Assembly (NCBI RefSeq): GCF_002887595.1
Contig: NZ_PEBU01000013.1
Location: forward strand, 62,001 to 126,000
Length of the DNA: 64,000 nt
DNA from: Bowmanella denitrificans
GTDB lineage: Bacteria; Pseudomonadota; Gammaproteobacteria; Enterobacterales; Alteromonadaceae
Reading direction: 5' to 3'
Below, one piece after another: positions 44,668-53,593 of the stretch. A model generated the notes under the pieces. That model made no database searches and was not told where the DNA came from. It saw nothing but the letters and a program-made list of their open reading frames with translations. Numbering within the stretch: position 1 is the first letter of the stretch; every line of letters begins with the position of its first letter. Made by a program: the position numbers and the translations under genes.

Positions 44668-45570
44668 CTAAGGGATAACAAACAGCTCAGGGTTCATCAC
44701 TACCAGAATTTTGTAAGCTTCAACCCGGGCACTCAGCATGGCATTTTCCAATTCCGCCTCGGTCAGTTTCAAATTTCGCAGTATGTCTGCATTAATGAGT
44801 CTGGCGTAACTATATTGGTCTTTGAAGATGGTCATTAACGCCAGTCTTACCGCCAGATAGACAATGGCTACGTCGGTCTGTTGCAGTGACAAATCCAGAT
44901 TATGCTGGTTTGCTATTGGGGTGAACAATGTCGAGGGTAGATTCCAAAGCATCAGAATCTGTCCACTGCATTCGGCGTAGGTGAAACCCAACTGTTGTTG
45001 TTGCCAATCCCAGGGCAAAATATCTGCAGCGACGTCCTGGCACTGGCTGGCTAATTCGGGAGAACGGTTTGCCACTGCCAGTTCGCCAAAGTTGTGCAGC
45101 AGTCCCAGCAAAAAGAAGCGTTCTGCATCTTTCTGACCGGTTTCCTGGGCCAATTGTTTTGCAATCAGGCCGGCAAATACGGACTGCTGCCAGAATCGTT
45201 CCAGGTCAATGGCATTATTTTCAAAATGTTTGAATGCACTGCGGGCGGTTTCTGTCATCACCAGGCTATACAGAGCTTTTCCGCCAATAACATTAACCGC
45301 ACGACTGATGGTACTGATCTCCGTGCTGAGATTATAAAGCGCGCTGTTAGCCAGCTTGAGCAGTTTACTGCTTAAGGACGGGTCCAGCGACACCACTTCT
45401 GCGATATCACTGGCAGTGGAGCTGGGGTCTTCAAGAAGTTCTTTGATACGGGTGCAGGCGTCGGGCAGGGCAAAAGAATCCGTTACTGCCAGGGCGTAGT
45501 CTGTAGCTTGCATAAGAACATGTTTCCAATCAGATAGTTTGCCTGAATTCAGAATAGACGAAAGCATCAA
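44668..45570 (-). CDS. HDOD domain signalling protein
   Basis: A 300-residue protein dominated by an HDOD domain (about 30-230). The typical core is present: FALPDACTRIKELLEDPSS, DIAEVVSLDPSLSSKLLKLANS, ALYNLSTEISTISRAVNVIGG and later LLHNFGELAV, the remnant of the HD motif. The HD metal ligands are not both present, so hydrolase activity is unlikely, as usual for HDOD proteins, which act as scaffolds in motility or c-di-GMP circuits. A start at 45513 is an alternative. It lies between two large c-di-GMP/kinase genes. Confidence 0.9.
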   Translation of the reverse strand: MMLSSILNSGKLSDWKHVLMQATDYALAVTDSFALPDACTRIKELLEDPSSTASDIAEVVSLDPSLSSKLLKLANSALYNLSTEISTISRAVNVIGGKALYSLVMTETARSAFKHFENNAIDLERFWQQSVFAGLIAKQLAQETGQKDAERFFLLGLLHNFGELAVANRSPELASQCQDVAADILPWDWQQQQLGFTYAECSGQILMLWNLPSTLFTPIANQHNLDLSLQQTDVAIVYLAVRLALMTIFKDQYSYARLINADILRNLKLTEAELENAMLSARVEAYKILVVMNPELFVIP

Positions 45571-45686
45571 AGTTTAAACTGTGATTGGCAGAATTTCGTC
45601 CGGTATTCATCCCACTGGCACCAAACCTTGCTTGCCAGATTGACTTGGGTGCGTATGATTTGCAGTAACACGGGTTACGAGATGTC

Positions 45687-48600
45687 ATGCAATTGGACTG
45701 GCTGAAGCAAATTTTTACCTATCCCTCAGACAATCTGCTGCTGTATGGCACTTACGATATCTGGTTGGTGTTGCTATCTATTCTGGTGGCGGTGTTCTCT
45801 TCCACTATGGCGATGCAGATGGCTGGTCAGGCAGCGCAGGCAAGCTCGCGACGTGCTTTGGTATTGCTGGTAGGCAGTCTGGCGCTGGGCACCGGTGTGT
45901 GGTCGATGCACTTTATCGGTATGCTGGCCTTTGACCTTTGCACGCAAGTGGATTACGCCACCGATCTGACGCTATTTTCTATGCTGCCCAGTATTGGCGC
46001 GTCGTGGGTAGCATTGTCCCTTATTGGTCGGCGACAGGTCAGTATTGGACAACTTAGCCTTGGCGCTGTGCTGATGGGGGCTGGTATCGGCACGATGCAT
46101 TATGTCGGTATGGCGGCCATGCAGATGGCACCAGCACTAAGATACGATCTCTGGCTGTTTGCCCTGTCTATCCTTGTCGCGGTCTTGCTGGCCTGGCTGT
46201 CTTTGTGGGTACGTTTTGGTATTAAGGCCTTAAAGGCTGGCAAGCTTTCTTCCTTAACGCTGAACCTGGCTGGGGGCACAGTGATGGGGCTGGCCATTTG
46301 TGGAATGCATTATACCGGAATGGCCGCAGCGCGTTTTGTTCCGCCAACCGATATGCAAAATACCGCGCAAACTCACCAATCCGAAGTTCTGGCACTGGGT
46401 ATCGCGATTATGACAGTGCTGATAACAACCTTGGTGGTGATTGCCAACCTGTTGTTTAAGTATCGGGATATCAGTCAGGTGGCCAGACGCAATGAAACGC
46501 GTTTGCAGGCCATGATGGACACCGCTGTGGATGGTGTGGTTACCATCAGTGCCGACGGAAAATTAATGGGATTAAATCAGGCGGCAGAGCGCATCTTTGG
46601 TTGGCAGGCAACAGAAGTCCTGGGCAAAAATGTCAGCATGTTAATGCCCGAGCCTTTTCAAACTGAACACGATGATTATCTGACGCGTTATCTGCAAACC
46701 GGTGTGGCGAAGATTATCGGCACCGGTCGCGATGTACAGGCATTACACAAAAGTGGCTGGCATGTGCCGGTGCGACTGGCCATCGGCCATGCCAGATTGC
46801 CTGATGAGGATGTGTTTGTTGCCTTTGTCACTGATATAAGTCAGCGCCTCAAGATGGAAAAGGCGCTTAAAGAAAATGAGGCCAAATACCGTTCACTCAT
46901 CAGCAATATTCCAGGGGCTGCATACCGATGCCAGCCCAGCACCGACTTTCCCATGCTGTTTATCAGTGAAGCCGTGGAACAGATAACCGGCTACCCGGCC
47001 AGTGACTTTATGTTGCCTGAGCCAAATCGCTATTTTGCTGAGCTGTTTCATCCAGAAGATCGCGACAGGTTGTTGGAAATGGCCGCGTATCAAAGCCATT
47101 TCTGTGTTGAATACCGTATTATCGATAAGTTTGGCAACATCCGTTGGATCCTGGATAACGGTGGTGCCGTGCGGGACGAACAAGGGGAAGTACTGTGGCT
47201 TGACGGCTTTTTGATGGATATCAGCAGCCGTAAGCAAATGGAACAGGAATTGGTGCTTGCCAAAGAGCGTGCCGAGCAGGCTGCGGCGGCACGTTCCGCC
47301 TTTCTGGCCAACATGAGCCACGAAATTCGTACTCCGATGAATGCCATTATTGGCTTTAGTGAAGTGCTGATGAATAGCAAACTGGAGCAGGACCAGCGCA
47401 AACATCTGTTGACGATTAACCAGTCGGCACGTTCGTTACTGCATTTGCTGAACGATATCCTCGATAGCGCCAAGCTTGAAAAAGGCAAACTTGAGCTGGA
47501 GTGGCGGGACTTTTCACTGACCGAATTAATGGATGAGGTGGTATCCACACTCTGGTTACAGGCGCGTAAAAAAGGACTGGAACTGGCACTGCACCTGGAA
47601 CCCGGCCTTAGCGAATTTTATCGCGGGGCGCCGGATAGAATACGCCAGGTACTGACCAATCTGGTTGGCAATGCGATTAAGTTCACCGAACAGGGGATTG
47701 TCAGGGTGGAAGTGCGTCAGACGCAAGAAGACCTAATCCAATTCTGCATCGAAGATACCGGCATGGGCATAGATGCAGAGCGTCTGGAGCGTATTTTTGA
47801 CCCCTTTACTCAGGCTGATGCGTCGATGAGCCGGCGATTTGGTGGCACGGGACTGGGCACGACTATCAGCAAACAACTGGTGGAGTTGATGGGCGGACGT
47901 ATCTGGGCCAGCAGTGAACCAGGCCGTGGCAGCGAATTTTGCTTTCATTTGCCGCTAAAGCCTGGTCAGCCAGTACTCAGCACTGACAAAAACAGCTACC
48001 TGCAGTTACCAAAGTTAAGGATATTGGTGGCCGATGATATTCAGCAAAACCAGGATCTGCTGGCGCTGTTATTGGGCAATGCAGGCCATCAGGTTGACTT
48101 GGCTGGCAACGGATTAGAGGCCGTTGATAGGGTTAAGCAGCAAGCTTTCGATCTGGTATTGATGGATATTCAAATGCCCGAGCTTGATGGCCTGGCCGCG
48201 ACAAAGGCGATTCGGGAATGGGAGCGGCTGCAGGGCAGGGACAAGTTACCTGTTATAGCCCTGACGGCCAGTGTGCTGGAAGAAGACAAGCAGGCTGCCA
48301 GGGAAGCAGGCATGCAGGGATTTGCCAGTAAACCTGTAGATATGCCGGTGTTGATACAGGAAATTGCCAGGGTGCTGGAACTGGATGTTGCGTTGCCGCA
48401 AACCGAAGTTTTAGCCCAGGTTTTACCAGCACAAGGGGTAAATCTGGATAAGGCGCTGCAACTGTGGGGCACCGAACCCGTTTACTGTAAAGAGCTGCAA
48501 CGGTTCCTTGAACGTTATGAGCAAGTACCCGAATTAATGCAGCAACTTGTGCAAAAAGGCGATTACACCGCGTTGGCGGAGCGAGCTCATTCGCTTAAAG

Positions 48601-49013
48601 GCCTGTGTGGCAACCTCGCCTTGATACAACTGGCAGACCTGTTCAGTCAGGTGGAACGAGGTGCCCGACAGACACAGGATCTGCAGTGGCAGCCTTTGTA
48701 TACTGACCTTCGTGACGGTATTGCCGGTGTGGCATCCTGGCTGGGGGAACGGCAATCCAACCCAGAGGATCAGTCAGCGTCTGTTGCCAAAGCGGATAGC
48801 CATGCCTGTATGGCACTGTTAGTGCGGCTGCAAACAGCTGCCCAAGCCAATGAGCTGGATGATGAGGCGCTGGAGCTGTTATCCGGGTATTGTGCCAATA
48901 TGGCGGATCAGGATCTTGATGCCATTGTTGATGCCTTCAATGATTTTGATTTTGCTGTCGCCAACAACTTGCTGGAGCAGCTAATGGCAACCTTAAGCAA
49001 GGAGTCCAAATGA
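45687..49013 (+). CDS. MHYT-PAS-PAS hybrid histidine kinase with receiver and Hpt
   Basis: A 1108-residue hybrid kinase. The N-terminus is a seven-helix MHYT sensor with three copies of the motif (MHFIGM, MHYVGM, MHYTGM), proposed to bind copper and sense O2, CO or NO. PAS1 (about 265-385) is FixL-like with MPEPFQTEHDDYLTRY, His 328. PAS2 (about 395-520) is of the PAS_3 type. Then come HisKA (LANMSHEIRTPMNAIIGF), HATPase, a receiver (LVLMDIQMPELDG) and a C-terminal Hpt (ERAHSLKGLCGNL). The last gene codons overlap the HD-GYP regulator by 4 bp, so the phosphorelay target is clear. Confidence 0.95.
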   Translation: MQLDWLKQIFTYPSDNLLLYGTYDIWLVLLSILVAVFSSTMAMQMAGQAAQASSRRALVLLVGSLALGTGVWSMHFIGMLAFDLCTQVDYATDLTLFSMLPSIGASWVALSLIGRRQVSIGQLSLGAVLMGAGIGTMHYVGMAAMQMAPALRYDLWLFALSILVAVLLAWLSLWVRFGIKALKAGKLSSLTLNLAGGTVMGLAICGMHYTGMAAARFVPPTDMQNTAQTHQSEVLALGIAIMTVLITTLVVIANLLFKYRDISQVARRNETRLQAMMDTAVDGVVTISADGKLMGLNQAAERIFGWQATEVLGKNVSMLMPEPFQTEHDDYLTRYLQTGVAKIIGTGRDVQALHKSGWHVPVRLAIGHARLPDEDVFVAFVTDISQRLKMEKALKENEAKYRSLISNIPGAAYRCQPSTDFPMLFISEAVEQITGYPASDFMLPEPNRYFAELFHPEDRDRLLEMAAYQSHFCVEYRIIDKFGNIRWILDNGGAVRDEQGEVLWLDGFLMDISSRKQMEQELVLAKERAEQAAAARSAFLANMSHEIRTPMNAIIGFSEVLMNSKLEQDQRKHLLTINQSARSLLHLLNDILDSAKLEKGKLELEWRDFSLTELMDEVVSTLWLQARKKGLELALHLEPGLSEFYRGAPDRIRQVLTNLVGNAIKFTEQGIVRVEVRQTQEDLIQFCIEDTGMGIDAERLERIFDPFTQADASMSRRFGGTGLGTTISKQLVELMGGRIWASSEPGRGSEFCFHLPLKPGQPVLSTDKNSYLQLPKLRILVADDIQQNQDLLALLLGNAGHQVDLAGNGLEAVDRVKQQAFDLVLMDIQMPELDGLAATKAIREWERLQGRDKLPVIALTASVLEEDKQAAREAGMQGFASKPVDMPVLIQEIARVLELDVALPQTEVLAQVLPAQGVNLDKALQLWGTEPVYCKELQRFLERYEQVPELMQQLVQKGDYTALAERAHSLKGLCGNLALIQLADLFSQVERGARQTQDLQWQPLYTDLRDGIAGVASWLGERQSNPEDQSASVAKADSHACMALLVRLQTAAQANELDDEALELLSGYCANMADQDLDAIVDAFNDFDFAVANNLLEQLMATLSKESK

Positions 49014-49999
49014 ATGCGACAGATAAAGCCAGTGTTTTGCTGGTGGATGATGAACCAGCCAACCTCAAAGTGCTTAAGTTGGTATTGCAGGAACAATATC
49101 GGTTGATTTTTGCCAAATCCGGTGAAGAAGCCCTGACCATCGCCAGGCGAGAGTTTCCGGACCTTATTTTACTGGATGTGATGATGCCAGGTATGACCGG
49201 CTTTGAGGTATGCCAGCAGCTTAAATCTGACCACAGCCTGAAACGCATTCCGGTGATTTTTGTCACCGCTCTGAAAGAGGAAGTGGATGAAACCAGAGGG
49301 TTTGAACTGGGCGCGGTGGATTACATTACCAAACCTGTGACCCCCGCGGTGGTCAGGGCCAGGGTCAAAACCCATTTATCTTTGGTACAAGCTGATGAAG
49401 TAAAGCGAAGTCGTTTGCAGGTGATTCAGCGCTTGGGGCGTGCCGCTGAATATAAAGACAATGAAACAGGTACCCATGTATTGCGCATGAGTCACTATGC
49501 TAAAACCATTGCCCTGGCGTACGGCTTTAGCCAACCTCATGCTGACGAGCTGTTACATGCGGCGCCGATGCATGATATTGGCAAAATTGGCATTCCCGAC
49601 AGAATCCTGCTTAAACCGGGCAAGCTGACCAAAGAAGAATACGCAGAGATGCAGAACCATCCGCAAATCGGTGCGGAAATCCTTGGTGATTGTGATTCAA
49701 GCCTGTTAAAGCTGGCACGTATTGTCGCGCTGTACCATCATGAAAAGTGGGATGGTAGTGGTTACCCTCACGGATTACAAGGTGATGCTATTCCCATTGA
49801 AGCCAGAATTGTGGCACTGGCTGATGTGTTTGACGCACTGACCAGCAAAAGGCCCTATAAGGAAGCCTGGCCGGTTGAAGAGGCGCTTGAGTATATTCGT
49901 GAGCAGCAAGGCAAGCATTTCGATCCCGCGCTGGTGCCCTTGCTTGAGCAGGAACTGGACGAAATCCTGCAGATCAAGTCCCGTTGGGTTGATAACTAA
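49010..49999 (+). CDS. Response regulator with HD-GYP phosphodiesterase domain (RpfG-like)
   Basis: A 329-residue regulator. Residues 1-120 form a receiver (LLVDDEPANLKVL, phospho-acceptor in LILLDVMMPGMTG, KPVTP). Residues 140-325 are an HD-GYP domain: HVLRMSHYAK, HDIGKIGIPDRILLKPGKL, HHEKWDGSGYPHGLQG and DVFDALTSKRPYK, with all metal ligands in place. Such enzymes degrade c-di-GMP to GMP. It is coupled to the upstream hybrid kinase, so the kinase probably turns c-di-GMP breakdown on or off in response to its sensed gas or redox signal. Confidence 0.96.
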   Translation: MNATDKASVLLVDDEPANLKVLKLVLQEQYRLIFAKSGEEALTIARREFPDLILLDVMMPGMTGFEVCQQLKSDHSLKRIPVIFVTALKEEVDETRGFELGAVDYITKPVTPAVVRARVKTHLSLVQADEVKRSRLQVIQRLGRAAEYKDNETGTHVLRMSHYAKTIALAYGFSQPHADELLHAAPMHDIGKIGIPDRILLKPGKLTKEEYAEMQNHPQIGAEILGDCDSSLLKLARIVALYHHEKWDGSGYPHGLQGDAIPIEARIVALADVFDALTSKRPYKEAWPVEEALEYIREQQGKHFDPALVPLLEQELDEILQIKSRWVDN

Positions 50000-50321
50000 C
50001 GCGTAAAGCAGCGCACCCTTGTCACCTGTCTGCACCCCTTCGCTATGCCATCAGCTACCGTCAGCTATTGGCTGATGGTAGTTAATCTATTCTCTTGCTT
50101 GTTACGCTTGTCCACTGCCCATCACATTAAGGTAAGGCCGGGTCATTCAATTAAATAGAATGATTTTGCCAAAAAAATCCCATATTCATCTCTTTCATTG
50201 ACGGTTACTCTCACTCGCATCACTAGTGGTGATGATAAAAATATTTATTCATTTGATTATTGAATATTTAAAGGTCGTCACCATTATCCAGTAAACATTC
50301 ATTTTAGTGATGCTATTTGCT
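50000..50321. promoter_or_regulatory. Intergenic region before the pagL-like gene
   Basis: The 5' part has a hairpin CCATCAGC-N15-GCTGATGG (50046-50076), a possible terminator of the HD-GYP operon, without a U tract. TCATTC-N9-GAATGA lies at 50143-50163. At 50218-50234 CATCAC-N5-GTGATG is a perfect palindrome containing CACTAGTG, a candidate operator, followed by an AT-rich stretch that could hold the promoter. Confidence 0.4.
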
Positions 50322-50849
50322 ATGAAGTATTTGGTGTTTTTATTTTTTTGCTTGACGTTAACCTTGTCATCCGCCACTCAGGCAAGGCAAGGCGCAGCAC
50401 TGGACCTGCTTTTGGGAGAGGGCGATTTAACTGGCCTGCGCTTGGCATATCGGCCCTACCAGGGGCACTTAAGCAAAGTGCAGTGGTTAGGCGATGTGGA
50501 AGTGTATTTCGAATTCAGCCTGAACTTTTGGGAATACGGTGCGCAAAACCGTCATGAGACTAATTTGGCGCTGGCTTTGTCGCCCGTTATCAGCCAGCAG
50601 TTTGCGACCCTTTATGGTTATCCGCTGAAGTGGGAATTTGGTATTGGTGTATCCCTTGTGGATGACACACGTTTTGCTGGCAAAGATATCGGCTCCCATT
50701 ATCAGTTTGAGGACAGATTGGGGCTGGTACTGCAAACCGACTCTCAACAATCTGTTGCATTGCGCTATATGCACTATTCCAATGGTGGGTTGAACGATCA
50801 TAATCCCGGCATGGACTTTCTTAACCTGTCCTATGCGCGCTGGTTCTGA
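50322..50849 (+). CDS. Lipid A 3-O-deacylase, PagL family
   Basis: About 175 residues from ATG 50322, which puts the signal peptide (MKYLVFLFFCLTLTLSSATQ) at the N-terminus; GTG 50307 and ATG 50310 are also in frame and no start has a good ribosome site. The barrel ends with the PagL signature MHYSNGGLNDHNPGMDFLNL with the catalytic His and Ser two residues apart, and a C-terminal Phe. PagL removes the 3-position acyl chain of lipid A in the outer membrane and so lowers endotoxicity and polymyxin sensitivity. Its last 19 bp overlap the end of the convergent gene. Confidence 0.85.
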   Translation: MKYLVFLFFCLTLTLSSATQARQGAALDLLLGEGDLTGLRLAYRPYQGHLSKVQWLGDVEVYFEFSLNFWEYGAQNRHETNLALALSPVISQQFATLYGYPLKWEFGIGVSLVDDTRFAGKDIGSHYQFEDRLGLVLQTDSQQSVALRYMHYSNGGLNDHNPGMDFLNLSYARWF

Positions 50850-53392
50850 GTCTGCTCTGCTGGCGTAAACTGCCAGTCGACCAGAGTGTCAGCCTGCAGC
50901 GGACGGGCAAAATAATAGCCCTGAAACCGGCGGCAACCCATTTCTTTGAGCGTGTTAACCTGCCACTGGTGCTCAACACCTTCACAAACTACGTCCAGAT
51001 TAAGGTTGTGACTGATGTCAACTATGGCATGCACCAGCTTGAGTGTGCTGGGTGTTTGTAAGTCATCGACGAAGGATTTGTCTATCTTGAGAATATCCAG
51101 CGGCAGATCCTTCAAATAAGACAAGGACGAATAACCGGTACCAAAGTCATCCAGGGCCAGTTTAAAGCCCATTGCCCGCAGTTTATGTAGCTTGTCCAAT
51201 GTCTCATGTTTGTTATCCAGTAACCCTGTCTCAACCAGTTCCAATACGATCTCTGAGGGTTCTATATCGTAATACAGCACCTGCTTTTTCAGGTTCTCAA
51301 CAAAGGAAGGATCAACAAACTGCAAAGGGGACACGTTGATGGCTAAGTGATGGGGATAATTTACCTTCTGTCGCCGCCAAATCTGAATTTGCCTGAATAC
51401 CGCTTCAAACAACCACTGACCTAGTTGACGAATTAAGCCGGTCTCTTCTGCTACGCTGATAAACAGGTCAGGTCGGATCATGCCTTTGACTGGATGAGCC
51501 CAGCGGATCAGCGTTTCTGCACCAAGCAGTTGACCATCAGCACTGGTCTGAGGCTGAAAAAGCAGAAAAAACTGGCCTTCTTTTATGGAGTCAGCCAATT
51601 CCTTTTCTAACGACTGACGGCTATCCAGCAATGTCTGCAGAGCCGGATCAAAACGCCGTATACTGCCAGGCCCCTGTTGCTTGGCCTGCTGTTTGGCCGA
51701 TTCTGCATAACGCAGCAGCTCTTCAATATTTCTGGCCTGGCATGCCAGTACAGAGCCGATACTGGCACTCAGTTTAAGTTGTCGGTTGGCCAGACGTATG
51801 GGCGTGCGGACCAGACTGGCAAGCATTTCACCATGCAACTTCAGCATCGGATCATCGGGGCTTTCGATACCCTCTTTAATCACCACAAAGCTGTTACTGG
51901 TATAACGGGCAAGCAAATCCCCTTGTTTCACGTAGGCCTTAAGCTGTTTGCTGATAGCTTGTAGCACTTTGTCACCAACGGCCTGGCCATGTAGTTTGTT
52001 GATCTCTCGAAAACCGTCAATATCAACAATCAATACTTGTAAGGTTGGGTAACCTCGCCAGACTTCCTTTGGCTGGCAGGTTAACCACTCCCACAATGTT
52101 TTGCGATTGGCCAGCCCGGTCAAACCATCAGTAAAGGCCGCTTGTTTCAGGCTCAGTTCTGCTCGTTCGCGGCGTAACTCTGCCGCCGTACGCTGGGCAA
52201 AAATCATCAGGGTTTGTTCATATTCCGGGATCGCTTCCAGCTCTCGTCTGAACAGTAAAGCGATTAAACCTAACGGCTGGCCATCTGTATCCAATATTGG
52301 TGCGCCGATATAGGATTGGAAATTTTGCTCTACTAACATGGCGTCATGGGGAAACTGTTTTTGTACATCCCGGTAGTGCGCGCAAATACGTTTGTCCTTA
52401 ATGGATTGGCAGGGGGTGTTTTTAAGCGGGTAAATATACCCTTCCGATTTTTCCCCGTCTTTGTACATTGACAACGCCTGTACTACCGCATCATCGGTAC
52501 TGTCGGTTTTATACAGACCGACAAAGCATAAATCTGCCTGGTAGAGCTTTTGCAATTGCATGACCTGGCTGTCATAGAAGCTGCAGCCTTGTTGTGCTTC
52601 CATGCTCTTTACCAAACCACGCAAGGCGCCGGCGACACGTTTGCTGGTTGTCAGCGCTTGTTGTAGTTGATTGCGTTGTCGGTGCAGCTGTGATGCCACA
52701 TTGATGCACACCAGCAACATAAAATAATTAAAGGTAAAACCAACCAATTGTACTGAGTTGATGCGACCGGTCTGAATGGCCGCCGCCACCATCCAACTGG
52801 CAAACAGCAGAAGCACAAATATCAGAATAGATATCGCCATTACGCTCTTGCCCTGCTTCTTTAACTCCCAGCAGCGCCACAGTAACCAGATAATCATCAC
52901 CAGACCCGTCAGGTGTAAGAGGATCCCGGACCAATGCAAGGGGCCGACAAAGTTTTGCAACTGCTGCCCTGCTGCACTTTGCCAGGTGATTACTGCGTTA
53001 ATCTGACTGAATTTGAGGCCATATGGCTGCATAAAGTTAAGTATGGCCAAGATCAGTGACCAGATAAGCAACAGTTTGAGCCAAACATTAATACCATGCT
53101 GTTTTGTCCAGACGGCAAAACAATAGAATGCGGTGGGCATTACCGCTATATAACAGGCGGTTTGCAGTTTTAACCAATAGACTGCGGATTCAACAGGTTG
53201 TGCTTCGTGGTAATGAATGGTTGACCATTGATAGAGAGAGACAACCAGACACAGAAAGAAGAAAGACAGATAAGCCTGGTTTTGTCTTTGATACAGGCCG
53301 GATGCCAGCACCATGATTGCAACCATCAGATTCATGGCGATAGACGCAGTAAAAAAGGCAGGAGCTGACAACAGGTTTAAATGCATATTCAT
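50831..53392 (-). CDS. Membrane GAF-GGDEF-EAL c-di-GMP phosphodiesterase
   Basis: An 853-residue protein. About seven hydrophobic helices fill residues 10-235, a 7TM-type sensor. A GAF-like domain (about 265-410, CSFYDSQVMQLQKLYQADLC) follows. The GGDEF half has the motif replaced by YTSNSF and is expected to be inactive. The EAL domain is complete apart from ETL in place of EAL: GAETLIRWAHP, AINVSPLQF, LELVETG, LDDFGTGYSSLSYLKDLP, ILKIDKSF, CEGVEH and QGYYFARP. It should hydrolyse c-di-GMP. It is divergent from the SMC-like operon, and its stop overlaps the pagL-like gene. Confidence 0.92.
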   Translation of the reverse strand: MNMHLNLLSAPAFFTASIAMNLMVAIMVLASGLYQRQNQAYLSFFFLCLVVSLYQWSTIHYHEAQPVESAVYWLKLQTACYIAVMPTAFYCFAVWTKQHGINVWLKLLLIWSLILAILNFMQPYGLKFSQINAVITWQSAAGQQLQNFVGPLHWSGILLHLTGLVMIIWLLWRCWELKKQGKSVMAISILIFVLLLFASWMVAAAIQTGRINSVQLVGFTFNYFMLLVCINVASQLHRQRNQLQQALTTSKRVAGALRGLVKSMEAQQGCSFYDSQVMQLQKLYQADLCFVGLYKTDSTDDAVVQALSMYKDGEKSEGYIYPLKNTPCQSIKDKRICAHYRDVQKQFPHDAMLVEQNFQSYIGAPILDTDGQPLGLIALLFRRELEAIPEYEQTLMIFAQRTAAELRRERAELSLKQAAFTDGLTGLANRKTLWEWLTCQPKEVWRGYPTLQVLIVDIDGFREINKLHGQAVGDKVLQAISKQLKAYVKQGDLLARYTSNSFVVIKEGIESPDDPMLKLHGEMLASLVRTPIRLANRQLKLSASIGSVLACQARNIEELLRYAESAKQQAKQQGPGSIRRFDPALQTLLDSRQSLEKELADSIKEGQFFLLFQPQTSADGQLLGAETLIRWAHPVKGMIRPDLFISVAEETGLIRQLGQWLFEAVFRQIQIWRRQKVNYPHHLAINVSPLQFVDPSFVENLKKQVLYYDIEPSEIVLELVETGLLDNKHETLDKLHKLRAMGFKLALDDFGTGYSSLSYLKDLPLDILKIDKSFVDDLQTPSTLKLVHAIVDISHNLNLDVVCEGVEHQWQVNTLKEMGCRRFQGYYFARPLQADTLVDWQFTPAEQTQNQRA

Positions 53393-53499
53393 TTCTCTTT
53401 AGCTTTTTCCCTTGCAATACATCAATGTGTCAGCCTTGAGTATCAACCATATTGCCTATCTATCAAGCTTGCCTTGGATAGTGAATTGAATTGCCGCCT

Positions 53500-53508
53500 T
53501 GGTATAGA
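53500..53508 (+). promoter_or_regulatory. Extended -10 promoter candidate of the SMC-like operon
   Basis: TGGTATAGA matches an extended -10 box (TGnTATAAT-like), 86 bp before the first start codon. No good -35 is visible, which extended -10 promoters tolerate. A small hairpin GGATGG-N6-CCATCC (53560-53577) lies in the leader, directly before the AAGGA ribosome site at 53584-53588. Confidence 0.4.
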
Positions 53509-53593
53509 ATAGTCCTTTGCTTTGCGGCCCAGAGAGTTCGCACTTTGGCGCTTGTAGTTGGATGGATGTTGCCATCCCCGAATAAGGAACCTT

